A stretch of DNA of 64,000 bases from Armillaria gallica. Lineage: Eukaryota > Basidiomycota > Agaricomycetes > Agaricales > Physalacriaceae. The notes beneath the pieces are model-generated. The model was not told the DNA's origin, made no database searches, and worked only from the letters and a program-made list of their open reading frames with translations. The stretch lies in the NCBI GenBank assembly GCA_037576215.1, contig JBANDB010000009.1, forward strand, positions 1,302,001 to 1,366,000. The letters are read 5' to 3'. Made by a program: the position numbers and the translations under genes. This document shows positions 24,419-34,938 of the stretch, one piece after another. How positions within the stretch are numbered: position 1 is the first letter of the stretch; every line of letters begins with the position of its first letter.

Positions 24419-26747
24419 CTAGTCGCTTCGTCGAGGGGAGTATTGGGAACAAGCCAACTAAAAACAGCATTAGGATGATCAAAAACGCAGCTAATGGAGG
24501 GAAAGCTCACACAACGTCGTGCTGTACGCGTAGAAGTCCCGCTTTCTTCCTGCCGGCGCACTGCCGGCACTACAGTAGGGAAACGGGACGGGGTACAACG
24601 TTTTGGTCGGTTGGGCTTCAACGATGAGATGGATGAGGGTACATCCATTCGAAATCGTAGAGCCCTTCCAGACCGGATTGGAATTCGGGACGAGGACGGT
24701 CCACTAGTGCGAGCACTCCTTGTAACCTGTACCAAGGGGACAGACGCCCCCCCTCGCCAGCAGGCTACAGGAATCCGCGAGGGCGAGGACATACCCCTCC
24801 GAATAGGCGTGACCGCCGAGGACCCAAACGACTCTTCGACCTCCAGATTATCAGTGGATGAGTCTGGGTCTGAGCACCGCAAGACTAGGTTCGATGGTCG
24901 GGCGAACGAAGAGGAGGGGGTCATTGGGGTGAGATGTGGCGAATGCGCATCTCTTCGAATAGCTGATGACTCGAAGGATTGTTCATCCTCCAGATCACCC
25001 GGTGATGGATTTTCGGAAGAGAACCGCAGAACAGAATTCGATGGCTGTGCAGACGAGGAGCGAGGGACGGACAGGATCTACACAACATCAACTGTCAGCG
25101 GGCGTATCACAATAGCCAACAAACAATACTCACCAATGCCTCGCTCATCTCGGCGACGTTTTCCGTACTAGCAGTTTTTGGAGCATCACCTGGGAGCAGC
25201 GCTCGATAGGCGAGCTTCGCGAGATCTGGATCGGACAGGAAACGACGCCAGAACTCCCTGACCCATGCTTCCTGAAAGTGACAATGAACATTCACAAATA
25301 TGAACATGCTTTATTCGGGCACCTACCCTTGTAAGCGTAGACCAGCTGAGGTCGCAACGTTCAAATCCACCAGTGCTCTCAAGAGGCCCTGAGCGCAAAT
25401 CAAGGGGAACCGAACCAAGGTCCGCCGCGGACAATAATGACAATGAGGGTGCCATGCTCTACAAGCCATAACACATGAGTACGTTCATCATAGAAAGTAG
25501 ATCGAGAAAACTCACCTGGGTCTCCCCTGCGAGCTCATCAAACACTGCTTGACACAGTTTCTGAAATTCGGTAGGCTGCGCAAGATAATTAACAGGTGGA
25601 AACGAAATTGTGGATGCCATAGTCCGTAAATCCTGAAAAGACGACAATAAGCAACCATTGCATATGTGATCTGTGGTGCACTCACGTCTTCACTTATCAC
25701 TAAGCGCATGGAAGAGGCGATGCTCTCCGAAACGTTATATACTCCGTCCAATTCCTCGACCATTTTCTGCGATATTGAACTCTGCTCTGGGACTGTGACG
25801 TAAAGACTAAGGATATCCTGAGCGGAAAATGATTCGCGAGGAACAGAAGTATCCTATGAGACACGCAATGTTAGTCCGGTGCATCAAAGACATCAAACGG
25901 GCACGCTTACCTCCGCTTGACATATCTCAAATGTACGCTGGATGCGAACGGACACCCCTGACAAGTCAAAAATATTCCTGTACGGGAAGTCTCCGGATGG
26001 GAGTGATGCTGAATTAATCATTGGCTGAAAGTAACAATGAGAAACATGGACAAGAACATGAAATATAGCACTTACCTCAACGCTTTAAACCCACAGCGAA
26101 ACCGTGCCCTGCTCAGTCTGATCCGGTAACGGAATCTCCTCTGCAACCTCGCTTCCCTGACATGTCCTGGATGCCCGCCTAAGGACTAAGGCGAGAGCAG
26201 CGACAACCACGACAAACGCTGACGATACGAAAACCACTGTCAGGTTTGAAGGGACCGGGGAGACAGTAGGCGGTAGTCCAATAAGCGGGGATTGGACGAA
26301 TGCCTGGTTGGACGGCGGGTAGTCGACGGTAGCAAGTGTCACGGACGGTTCAGGAATGGGCACCGGGCAGATAGACTCGACAACGATGGGCTTGAGGAGT
26401 TCTACGAGGACGCCTTGGGCGAGAGGACGGTCCAGTGAAGCCACGATAGCAACGGCATCGTTGGTATGGCGAGGTACCCCATAGACGTCCGCAACCAAAA
26501 CAGCAACCGGGTTGATTGCCTCCACGACGATGGGCTCGAGGAGGGCGACCGCGCCTTGGACGAGAGTATCGCCCATTGACACCGAGGTAACGTTGGCCGG
26601 TGGTAAACCGTATGTGAAGACGTCGACCGGGACAGGATCTACCCACCTCCGACTGATGTCGGTGGCGAGCATAGCCCCCTGGTATACCGACGTGGAGAAG
26701 ATGAAGAAGTACACCAAGTGGTGTAAGAGTCCCGTGAAAAATACCAT
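24419..26747 (-). CDS. Ser/Pro-rich single-pass membrane protein, unidentified, with an in-frame stop near intron 1
   Basis: ATG 26747 begins a hydrophobic N-terminus (MVFFTGLLHHLVYFFIFSTS), followed by an ectodomain with two copies of a repeat (ALLEPIVVEAINPV and ELLKPIVVESICPV), then a membrane helix (VVFVSSAFVVVVAALALVL). Six downstream exons join by phase-0 introns of about 50-58 nt. They read on through NVAEMSEALILSV into a Ser-rich tail with its own repeat (QPSNSVLRFS / RPSNLVLRCS). A last 52-nt intron (24458-24509) leads to TAG 24419-24421. At the first intron the strong donor GTAAGT (26075) is preceded in frame by TAA at 26085-26087. Using the weaker donor GTTTCG at 26102 (intron 26025-26102, phase 0) avoids the stop. 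Alternatives are two adjacent genes or a null allele. No known family was recognised. Confidence 0.6.
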
Positions 26748-27950
26748 GGTAGTGGTTTCGGGACAGGATGAAGTAATGTTGGTTTTCCCGATCCATGGCT
26801 GGTTTTATACCGACCGATCTTGCCTCGATCGTTGAATACTACGTGACCGACGCGTCGAGGAATACCACGCGTCCTAGAGACCATAGCGGTAATATGACGA
26901 AAGGCGATGGAGAGAATAACAGGTCGAACTTGAACCCGTGAAAGATGGACACGCGTTGACCGTGTTGGTCATGTAATTGAGATGATTGGGATTTGACGAT
27001 GCTTCAATCGTGTCCTAGGCTTGGGTACGTAGAATACGACCCAAGATGAGCTGTAAATCTGCAAGAATATGTTGCTGAGAGTTTGTTGATGAGCCGGAGA
27101 TCGTCAGGCAGCGAGTTTGTCGTCTGCGTAGAAGACGAGATGCGTCGCATCGATGCCGTGCCAGTGTACCTGGATCATGGCTGTTCCAAGGACTGCCGTT
27201 ATTGTCAAGCCGCGAAGGCATTCAAGACATTGCCAATGGCCTGTCCTTGTTCAGATATTTTCAGTCAAGACGAGCAAGCCTGAGCAGCTATTAAGTTTCT
27301 CAAAACGTCATTAAAAAGATACACTTACCTTATCCGAAACCTTAGCATTGTCAAGGATACTCTCGTGGGTACGCTACCTTGACCACTACCGTGAGCAAGA
27401 GGGTTGCTTTGCATATGGAAAAGCTCACCGTAGCTAAGAATTTGCCAAAATTACCCTCAAAATTTACACCGACACCAGATTCTGCAGATCTTCCTGCATT
27501 CGTAGGTTTAGTGAACGGGAGGTTGGTTCCATCCCCAAGAGAAGCATTAATCAAATGATGCCTGGCAAAATCTCCGCCTGTAGCACTAATGAAACGACTG
27601 AGCACTGCTGAGTGTATCCGTAGGCACACACCATCTGCAACTATAAAAACAGAAGGACGAAAAGTCGAATGGCCAAACAATAGCAAGTCCCCAGTAACCA
27701 TAGGCCGGGCAGGAAAAGAAAGAAACCGAGATCGGTATACCCTCTTCCACAGCGCGTTGAAATGTGAAGCTGCAAGTAGAAAAGGCGCACTCGGGTGGTC
27801 AATGGGTCACCAGTATGTAACTGCAAGACGAATTGAAAGAACACTCTGGAGGGATTCAGGCATATGTTGCATGCGTGTAAATTGGGATAATTTGCACAGG
27901 AAGGAATAGGTAGATATCAACGTAAGACTACGGACTTTTGACTGGGAGCT
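26748..27950. other. Intergenic, with one possible minus-strand exon
   Basis: A minus-strand frame of about 110 codons around 27420-27740 (ALWKRVYRSRFLSFPARP then CLRIHSAVLSRFISATGGDF) ends at a possible donor, ACG|GTGAGC. It may be an exon of an unidentified gene. The rest shows no features. Confidence 0.3.
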
Positions 27951-28627
27951 TCAAGCCTCCGTCGTCTTGGTCCTCTTCTTAGCAACGGTGTTCTCCCTGG
28001 AAGGCGCCCGTTAGATAAATATGCTTTTTGAACACGCCCGACACATACCTGAATCCGTTCTTGAACCTCCTGGAGACATCCTTCAAATGACGCATCCTTC
28101 CAGTTCCCGTTGTCTTTCTCCGCTTGGCCTTCTGGCCCCATTCATATGACCGAAGCTTTGCGGACGGGTATCCACACTGGGCACAGGCTAGTTGGCGCAA
28201 AATCAGAACTTGCTAGCCGAAAGTAAAGAACGAATGCACTTTTGTGTTGCCTGTGGAAGGCCCTGTTGCCGCAACGGCGGCATAGGGTATGACTTTTAGT
28301 GTGCCGTTTACTGTAAAATTGAAAAGAAAAGTGAGTCGGGGTCGTGATGAAAGAAACAAGTATCGCGTACCCGAACGACGAGGTTCCTATTGTGAGGACA
28401 CAATGAGAATAGTAATCTTCGAGACATGCTATAACGAACCTTTGGTCTAAAGGAAGAAGGAATAGTCAGTTAACGTTCGAAACGGGGGAAAATAGGAATG
28501 CAAGTCATATCCACAGCAGCGTCATCCAGCCATATACCAGTGCATCCAGCCTAATACCCCATCCTTCCGCACCAAATTGGCCAGCAACAGCAACCCAGAG
28601 ATACACTGAACGCAAATAACTCACCAT
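27951..28627 (-). CDS. RPL37: 60S ribosomal protein eL37 (RPL37), six exons including a 7-nt micro-exon
   Basis: Structural protein of the large ribosomal subunit that binds zinc and rRNA. Six exons: 28625-28627 (ATG only), 28440-28446 (7 nt, ACCAAAG), 28371-28386 (16 nt), 28240-28310, 28049-28187 and 27951-27996. They sum to 282 nt and 93 aa in one frame. The product reads MTKGTSSFGKR, then [17 protein letters not shown], then [18 protein letters not shown], and later [20 protein letters not shown], ending TKTTEA. The two CxxC pairs form the zinc ribbon. This matches eL37 along its whole length. Introns are 178, 53, 60, 52 and 52 nt, all GT-AG. The start is fixed because the family begins M-T-K-G. 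The concentration of introns at the 5' end and the long first intron are typical of fungal ribosomal protein genes. Expression should be constitutive and high. Confidence 0.95.
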
Positions 28628-30797
28628 TTTATCGAGTCTTGAGGGTGTTCAGCGTTTTTGCAGACGACGACGGACGGTGGTGACGAGGTTTCCAAAAGTG
28701 TGGGAAAGTTGTCTCCTTTGGGTGAGCGTGGGAACATTGGAAGATAAGATAAGCTTTGACGATCGGCGGATGCCGTTTCCCACCTTTATCTTCACATCTC
28801 CACCTTGATCGTACTGACGGCAACCGCGCCTTTGAAAATTATCTGTGACAACATGCCGTCGATGCGCCCGAAAATCGAGCGTTGGGATTCCATTCCATCG
28901 CGACCTTTTCTCAGTCGCGGAGAAGGATACGAGCTTGCTGCGACCTAGCGCTACCGCGACACCGACACCGACACCGTTGAACGTCTCACTGCTACTTCTG
29001 CTTCTCCTGCTCCAAAACCTCAGCGGGATGTGGACACGAAGACCTCTCTATATATGCGCATAATCTGGCCATCAGCGCTGCATAGTGATATTATACCTGC
29101 TCGCCCCAGACAAGGAAGCTTCTGGATCCAAAGCGGCTGTCATGTGCGTGGTACCTCCCAGAGATCACTGAATTCAGGGATGGAAGTGATTGTCTGTATA
29201 AATGGTAAGCGTTACCGCCGCATATGTTTGACGGCCTTTGCTGACACTACCTCTAAGCTCACTGCCACGCCCAGATGCAACTCCGGTGCGGGGACTTCGC
29301 AACTAGAAAATTCTGTTCGGGCCTGCTATTGGGATTGCCGTAAGGTTTTTGCAGGGATGGAGCCATTATCTCCTACCCTTCCACGAGCCTGGCAGACCAA
29401 CAACCTTTTGGCTGCCCAGGTCGGAATTCCTCGCCCGCGGCCACGTCTGCATGATAATGCTCTCAGGGATTCTTCGGTATTATTTATCAGTGGAGACCCG
29501 AGAAAGGGAGCAAAGCGGATCGCCGAGAGGAACATTGATATGGCTTGTTGACCCCGCCTCTACCGCCTCGCACTTCGCGATATGTCTTCTCCTCCAGGAC
29601 AGAATTCCGTCTTTACCGGTTGGACTACCAAAACTCTATGAAAACGATCAAAATTTATGGTGCATTCAAGTTTATGGCAATCCAGTCGACCTTTCTCACC
29701 TTGCACCGCTGTCTGCCTCTCCGACTCCCCGAAATACCCAAGTTTCGACGCGTCATTCCAATCACACGCTCGATATGTTGCTGTCCCTCGTGCAAGCACG
29801 AATGTCGTGCCATAGATACACCCGAGCATACCATCTTTTGGGCGAGAACCGCTCCATGGCTTCCTGTTCGAACTTCTCTACGACGCTCTTCTCCATATCT
29901 CCTTCTTCTCGACGCCTCCCTCCGTGATTCCGGTGTCAACTCCCTAAGGAAGGAACCGATACTCCTCGCAACCGCCGCGACCCAGGTGTTACATCCCGCC
30001 GGGTCGTGCATCGACGACGATAGTTACCCAAGCTACCCCTTGTTCTCGTCGTGGCGCTGTTCGAGGTCGCCGGCCTCATTTCTATGGTATCTTCTTTCCA
30101 TGTTCCAGTCTCGTCACAGCCTATCGTGTTTCATGCTTGCATCCCTTTTACCTGGGTCTTCCAGTTAGAAAGCCTGACGCAGTTGTTGATACCTTTGGTA
30201 TATTCGAACCGACCTCTGCTTCAATGTCGGGCACTCCAACACGTCATAGAGGGAGGTCTTGCTGTAGGAGCACCATAGAACCTGGGGAATCAAGGGTTCT
30301 CGGATATCGAAGCTATGCAATCCACAGATGGTATCTGATCGCTTGACGTTCCCCCTCTATCATACAAATGGTTTTTCTCTTTCTTTTATCTCGGACTTGG
30401 GCATCGCATACTCCGCATACGAGTAAACATTAGGACTATAGAGTACCTGCTACTAGATAAGAATAACAATATGTAATGGAGGTATACAAAGTTGACGACA
30501 ATGTCGCGAGACCAGCATGAGTGAAACACTTTGTCACAGAAACAGGCAGGTGCGCCTCGGTTTTTAGTGTGAATGCGAAGACTATTGATCGTGGGGACTT
30601 TATAGACCTACCGAGTCGTAGTCTGCGTGGGGAGGTATTGAACGTGAATGCACAAACCGTGATACGATGAAACTGCGGCTATCGCTTCGGAAGCCACATT
30701 TTCTACTTACGCTGCAATGAATCTGTTTTTTCTTCAATGTCACGTAATTGCTATTTTCTGAGTACATTGCCTGAGGTAGAGCCTCAGTTCCTCTTCG
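28628..30797. other. 2.2-kb stretch; possible degenerate gene on the plus strand
   Basis: No product recognised. Plus-strand frames near 29,040-29,210 (MRIIWPSALHSDIIPARP), 29,280-29,340 and 29,545-29,930 (LPKLYENDQNLWCIQVYGNP) show coding-like composition. Possible introns lie between them (GTAAGC at about 29,203; acceptor CCCAG at about 29,274). They do not join into one long frame by eye. They may be a decayed or unrecognised gene. A short ACCGAC repeat lies near 28,960. Confidence 0.3.
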
Positions 30798-32303
30798 CTA
30801 CCAGACGTCCTCAGTTTCCATCATCAGAGGATCCAGCCAAAACTCCTTTCCACACGGACCTTGCACAACCTTGTAATCAAGTCCTTCATCTTTCATCGCC
30901 TGCATGCCATCAATATTCACGTTCTTCGGTTCCAAAACATTGTGTATGATCACAAATGCCCGAATACGTCTCATAGGTGTATACCACCGTGCCCGAATCA
31001 TCTTCGCCACTACGCAAAACTCTTCACTGATCCAGGCCAAGGTGAGATGCTCCAGATTTGGGAGGAGTTCAGGAGAGGCTAATTCCTGGCATATCACATG
31101 GTGACGATCTCCTAGGAGCGATACTGAAAGCCTACAAAGTGAGGGCTGTGACGCTAGCAGTTCCAGGAACGAGTCGCTATATCGCATGGTATCAGTTAAC
31201 AAGGTTTTTAAGGTACAGCGCGACCGTGAAAGGAAGGCAAAGACCGGACTGCTATCCTCAGTTCTGTCCAAACCGCATTGAAAGTACTCTAATGCAGGCA
31301 GGGTGAGAAACGGTAATATGCTGATACCAGATACAGAGAGACAACGAATGGTGGGATGTGTGATCGTAGATGTAGGGGCCACATCTCGCGTAAAGTATTT
31401 AGCTTTGAAATGAAGCTCGACGAGATTCGGAAATGATAATAGCATTGGTAGTTCTTCAATAGACAGTTTAGAAAGAGCGAGATGGGTGATGTGGTTAGGG
31501 ACTGATTGCAGTGGAAAGTCGCCCGATCGTACTGTTTTAAGCAGAGGGGCATCAAAGACCGGAACCATCGATCTTGACCAAGGTCCTTGGACTTTCAATG
31601 TCCGAAGTTGGGGAAAGAAAGACGGCAACTTGCGCTCATACATTGGACCATGCGCGTGCAGTTCAAGCGTTGACCATCGATGACTGAGGCTCATAACACG
31701 GTCGAGGATGGTCAAATTGTGAACGTTGCCATAATGCTGAGTGGAAATGTACACGCTCAACGGAACGTTGCCCGAGCGTTGGAGCTGCGTCTCGACAATT
31801 TTAGGGTTGTACGGTGGACACAGTACAACAACCGACCACAGTGTCGGCGAAGAATGGACAATATCCCTCCACCAATGACAGATATGACCCAGAGTCCAAG
31901 GATAATCTCTAGCGTCCTCCTGCCTGAACGACAAGGAGAAAATCTCAAGCAAGATATCTCGAGGCAGTCGTCGAATAGGGGCAGGTATGGATTCAAACTG
32001 TTGTTTTTCAGTGGATGCGGCCTCTATCTGGGTTTGGATAAGAGAGGTGAGGGACTCTAAGCGGGAGAGGCTCTGGCGCAGTGACAAGAGGTGACCATCC
32101 AGCGTGGCGATATTCTGGTGAACCCAATCATGATTGTATTCTAGAAGGGGCTGTTCTGCTCTAAGGATACCAAGGACTTGGTTATTGTCGTGCTTCAAGT
32201 TCTGGCGGCCGGGCAATCCGCATGTAGGGCAGTTTTCTGTCGGAAGAGGGGTTACATCAGAACCAAGATATCAATGGAGGAAAGCAGATATACCTGTGTG
32301 CAT
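30798..32303 (-). CDS. F-box protein (paralogue 2)
   Basis: Putative substrate-recognition subunit of an SCF ubiquitin ligase. Exon 1 is only 10 nt (ATGCACACAG, 32294-32303). A 57-nt intron (32237-32293) follows, then a single exon to 30798: 1,449 nt, 482 aa. The protein begins MHTENCPTCGLPGRQNLKHD (a CxxC pair). A coiled-coil-like region (SLRQSLSRLESLTSLIQTQI) follows, then an F-box (PIRRLPRDILLEIFSL, about residues 95-110), then a leucine-rich-repeat-like body (TLDRV.., LSIEELPMLLSFPNLVELHF, LPALEYF) and the tail DPLMMETEDVW. Without the intron the frame would have no ATG and would contain a TGA. The same intron position is seen in the other two copies. The upstream ~300 bp are similar to those of paralogue 3, so the promoter was duplicated too. 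Confidence 0.82.
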
Positions 32304-33393
32304 AATTCTGATCTTGCACAGTAATAACAAGAAAATCGAGACTCAAGAATATGAAATCGGGAGAGTTTCGTCGAATCTTTTCTTCGTCAAAGTTGCCAGT
32401 AGTACTGCAAAAGTTTTCGTCAGAAGACGAATTCTGAGATGAGATGTAAGTATTGCCACGCACCTTAAGCTAACTGTACTTGATAACACAAGCTTTCGAG
32501 ATGCTGGTAGGCAGAAAAGACAGCTATGTGAGAACGAGTAAAGATTTGAGTGAAGCCGGCCAAGAGATTTTACGATGGTTGCGTCGTGTGGTCGGTCCGG
32601 CCCCAACCGGTCAGCTTCTCGTGGGAACTTTAGCCTTGACCTGTTCGTGTTCGCTCCTAATACTTTACTTACCTGGCTCAGAGCACCGTAGTTGGGTACC
32701 ACTATTGATTGTCCACAGCGGGGCGATGATGCTACTTTTACAAAGAAGTTGCTGTGCCTACACACATAAATCCTTCTTACTTTTTTTCTCGATTTGCTCT
32801 CGGACCCTCCAACGTGTATCAGTGTCAGCCTTCGATCCATCCGAGTCGCGTCGCTACCTTATGTCGTCAACCGATAACCTGTGGGAACATCGTCATATCC
32901 ATCTCAGAATACCATACATGCAGGACCGTGAAATTAATGCTTGCGTTAAGCATTCTAGCCAGCCCGTTCTCAAATTGAACATCAAAATACTCCCGATCTT
33001 CCCGCAACAGCGATGAAATACAAAATATAAAGGCACTGACAAAGCTTCGTAATGTATTGTTGGCGTACCATGGAAAATAATGCGCTTGCATGTGCAACTT
33101 TGTCGAATTGACCTTCGGGCTTGCCCAAGATTGTACGCACGTACAGAATGATGCAGCTGAGGGATCGATGTCCATGGACGGGAGATGCGTCGTGTCCTAA
33201 CAGCCTTTCTACGGGCAAGCACTCGTTTCACTCTTTCTCGCTGGAGCGGTGCGCTTACCTTATCATGGTTGATGCTCATCCAGTCTTTAAGTTGGAGCAG
33301 ATTTCAAGTTGTGGATGGGAATTATGGATGGCATCTATAATGCCTGAGGCCGAGCCCCAGTCTCCTAGGTAAAGAACGCCACAGGAGTCTTCG
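32304..33393. other. Spacer between the F-box paralogues
   Basis: It contains the promoter-proximal duplicated region (about 32,310-32,620) shared with the upstream region of paralogue 3, and the 3' flank of paralogue 3 (33092-33302) shared with 7541-7740. No independent gene is recognised. Confidence 0.5.
33092..33302 (-). repeat. Downstream flank of F-box duplication (partner 7541-7740)
   Basis: Reverse-strand match to 7541-7740, lying immediately 3' of paralogue 3, just as the partner lies 3' of the pseudogene copy. Identity is highest over CAAGCCCGAAGGTCAATTCG. Confidence 0.7.
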
Positions 33394-34938
33394 CTACAAG
33401 ACATCCTCGGTTTCCTTCATGAGGGGATCTAGCCACACCTCCAAGTGTCTATGCGGACCGTCCATAACCTTGACATCTAGCCCTTCATTGATCATCGCTT
33501 CCATGCTGTTCATAACCGCGTCCTTTGGTCTGCTGCTTATGATCACAAATGTCCGAATATGCCTCATAGGCGCGTACCATCGTGCCCGAATCATCTTCAC
33601 CGCATCGTCAATATAATGGACGGAAAGATGCTCTAGATTTGGTAGGAAATCGAGAGACGATAATTTACGGATTACCGCATGACTATAATCTCCTATAGGA
33701 TCTACCGTCAACCTGCAAAGTGAGGGCTGTGACCCAAGCAGTTCTAGGAACGACTCGTCGGCATATCGCATGTTGGCTAACAGGGTTTTTAAGGTGCAGC
33801 GAGACCGTGAAAGGAAGGCAGATACTACACTGTTGTCCCAGCTTATTTCCATATATTGAAGGTGCTCTAATGCAGGCAGGGTGAGGAACGGCAACATACT
33901 GATTCCGGATACGGAGAGACAACGAATGGTGGGATGTGTGATCATGGATGTAGGGGCCGCATCTTGCGTAAAGCACATAGGTGTAAAATGGAGCTCGACG
34001 AGGTTCGGAAATGATGACAGCAATGGCAGTTCTTCAATAGATAGTTTAGAAAGAGCGAGATGGGTGATGTGATTAGGGACCGATTGCAGTGGAAATTCGT
34101 TCAGCCGTACTGTTTTAAGCAGGGGGGCGTCGAGGACTGGAACCACGTAGCTTGACCAAGTTCCTCGGACTTTCAATGTCTGGAGTTGGGGAAGGGAAAA
34201 TGGCAATTTGTCCGCATGCGGTGGTAGATCAACACCATGACACAGTGGAGCGTGCGCGTGCAGTTCAAGCTTTGACCATCGATGACAGAGGCCCATGACG
34301 CTGTCAATGATGGCCGAACTGTGAACGCTGCCACCACAATGGTGAATAAAGATGCACACACTCAATGGAACATTACCCGAGCGTTGGAGCTGCGTCTCGA
34401 CGATTTTAGGGTTGTACGGTGGATACAGTACAACAACCGCCCATAACATCGGAGACGAATGGACAATATCTCTCCACCAGTGACAGATATGACCCAGAGT
34501 CCAAGGATAATCTCTGGCATCCAAATGGGGCTCGTCATTGAGGCCTGGATGCCCTGGACGACAGAGGGAGAAAATCTCAAGCAGGATATCTCGAGGGAGC
34601 CGTCGAATAGGGGCAGATAAGGATTCAAGTCGTTTTTTGGCAGTGGTTGCAGCATCTATCTGAGTTTTGATGAGAGAGGTGAGGTCCTCCAAGCGGAAGA
34701 GGCTCTGGCGCAGTGACAGCAGGTGACCATCCAGTGTGGTGATATTCTGGTCAACCCAATCATGATCGTATTCTAGAAGGGGTCGCTCTGTTCTAACGAT
34801 ATCAAGTACTTTTTTGTCGTCGTGCTTCAAGTTCAAGCGGCCGGGCAATCCGCATGTGGGGCAGTTTTCTGAAAGAAGACGGGCTACATTTGAGAACCAG
34901 GACATCAGAGACAACGGAATAGCCATACCAGGCGGCAT
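33394..34938 (-). CDS. F-box protein (paralogue 3)
   Basis: Same architecture as paralogue 2. Exon 1 is 10 nt (34929-34938), intron 34869-34928 (60 nt), exon 2 to 33394: 1,485 nt, 494 aa. It begins MPPENCPTCGLPGRLNLKHD; the F-box is PIRRLPRDILLEIFSLC; the body has leucine-rich segments (LPLLSSFPNLVELHF, LPNLEHLSVHYIDD) and the tail DPLMKETEDVL. An insertion after the F-box (PGHPGLNDEPHLD) is absent from paralogue 2. The intron is a multiple of three and stop-free, so the frame reads straight through it and far upstream. The conserved position of the intron in all three copies argues that the start is 34938, not the earlier ATG near 35,322. Likely an SCF adaptor; its target is unknown. Confidence 0.82.
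   Translation of the reverse strand: MPPGMAIPLSLMSWFSNVARLLSENCPTCGLPGRLNLKHDDKKVLDIVRTERPLLEYDHDWVDQNITTLDGHLLSLRQSLFRLEDLTSLIKTQIDAATTAKKRLESLSAPIRRLPRDILLEIFSLCRPGHPGLNDEPHLDARDYPWTLGHICHWWRDIVHSSPMLWAVVVLYPPYNPKIVETQLQRSGNVPLSVCIFIHHCGGSVHSSAIIDSVMGLCHRWSKLELHAHAPLCHGVDLPPHADKLPFSLPQLQTLKVRGTWSSYVVPVLDAPLLKTVRLNEFPLQSVPNHITHLALSKLSIEELPLLSSFPNLVELHFTPMCFTQDAAPTSMITHPTIRCLSVSGISMLPFLTLPALEHLQYMEISWDNSVVSAFLSRSRCTLKTLLANMRYADESFLELLGSQPSLCRLTVDPIGDYSHAVIRKLSSLDFLPNLEHLSVHYIDDAVKMIRARWYAPMRHIRTFVIISSRPKDAVMNSMEAMINEGLDVKVMDGPHRHLEVWLDPLMKETEDVL

Noticed and set aside
29030..30168. GPI1-like gene suggested by MRIIWP near the start
   Set aside because: No further motif of that family could be found and the frames do not join.
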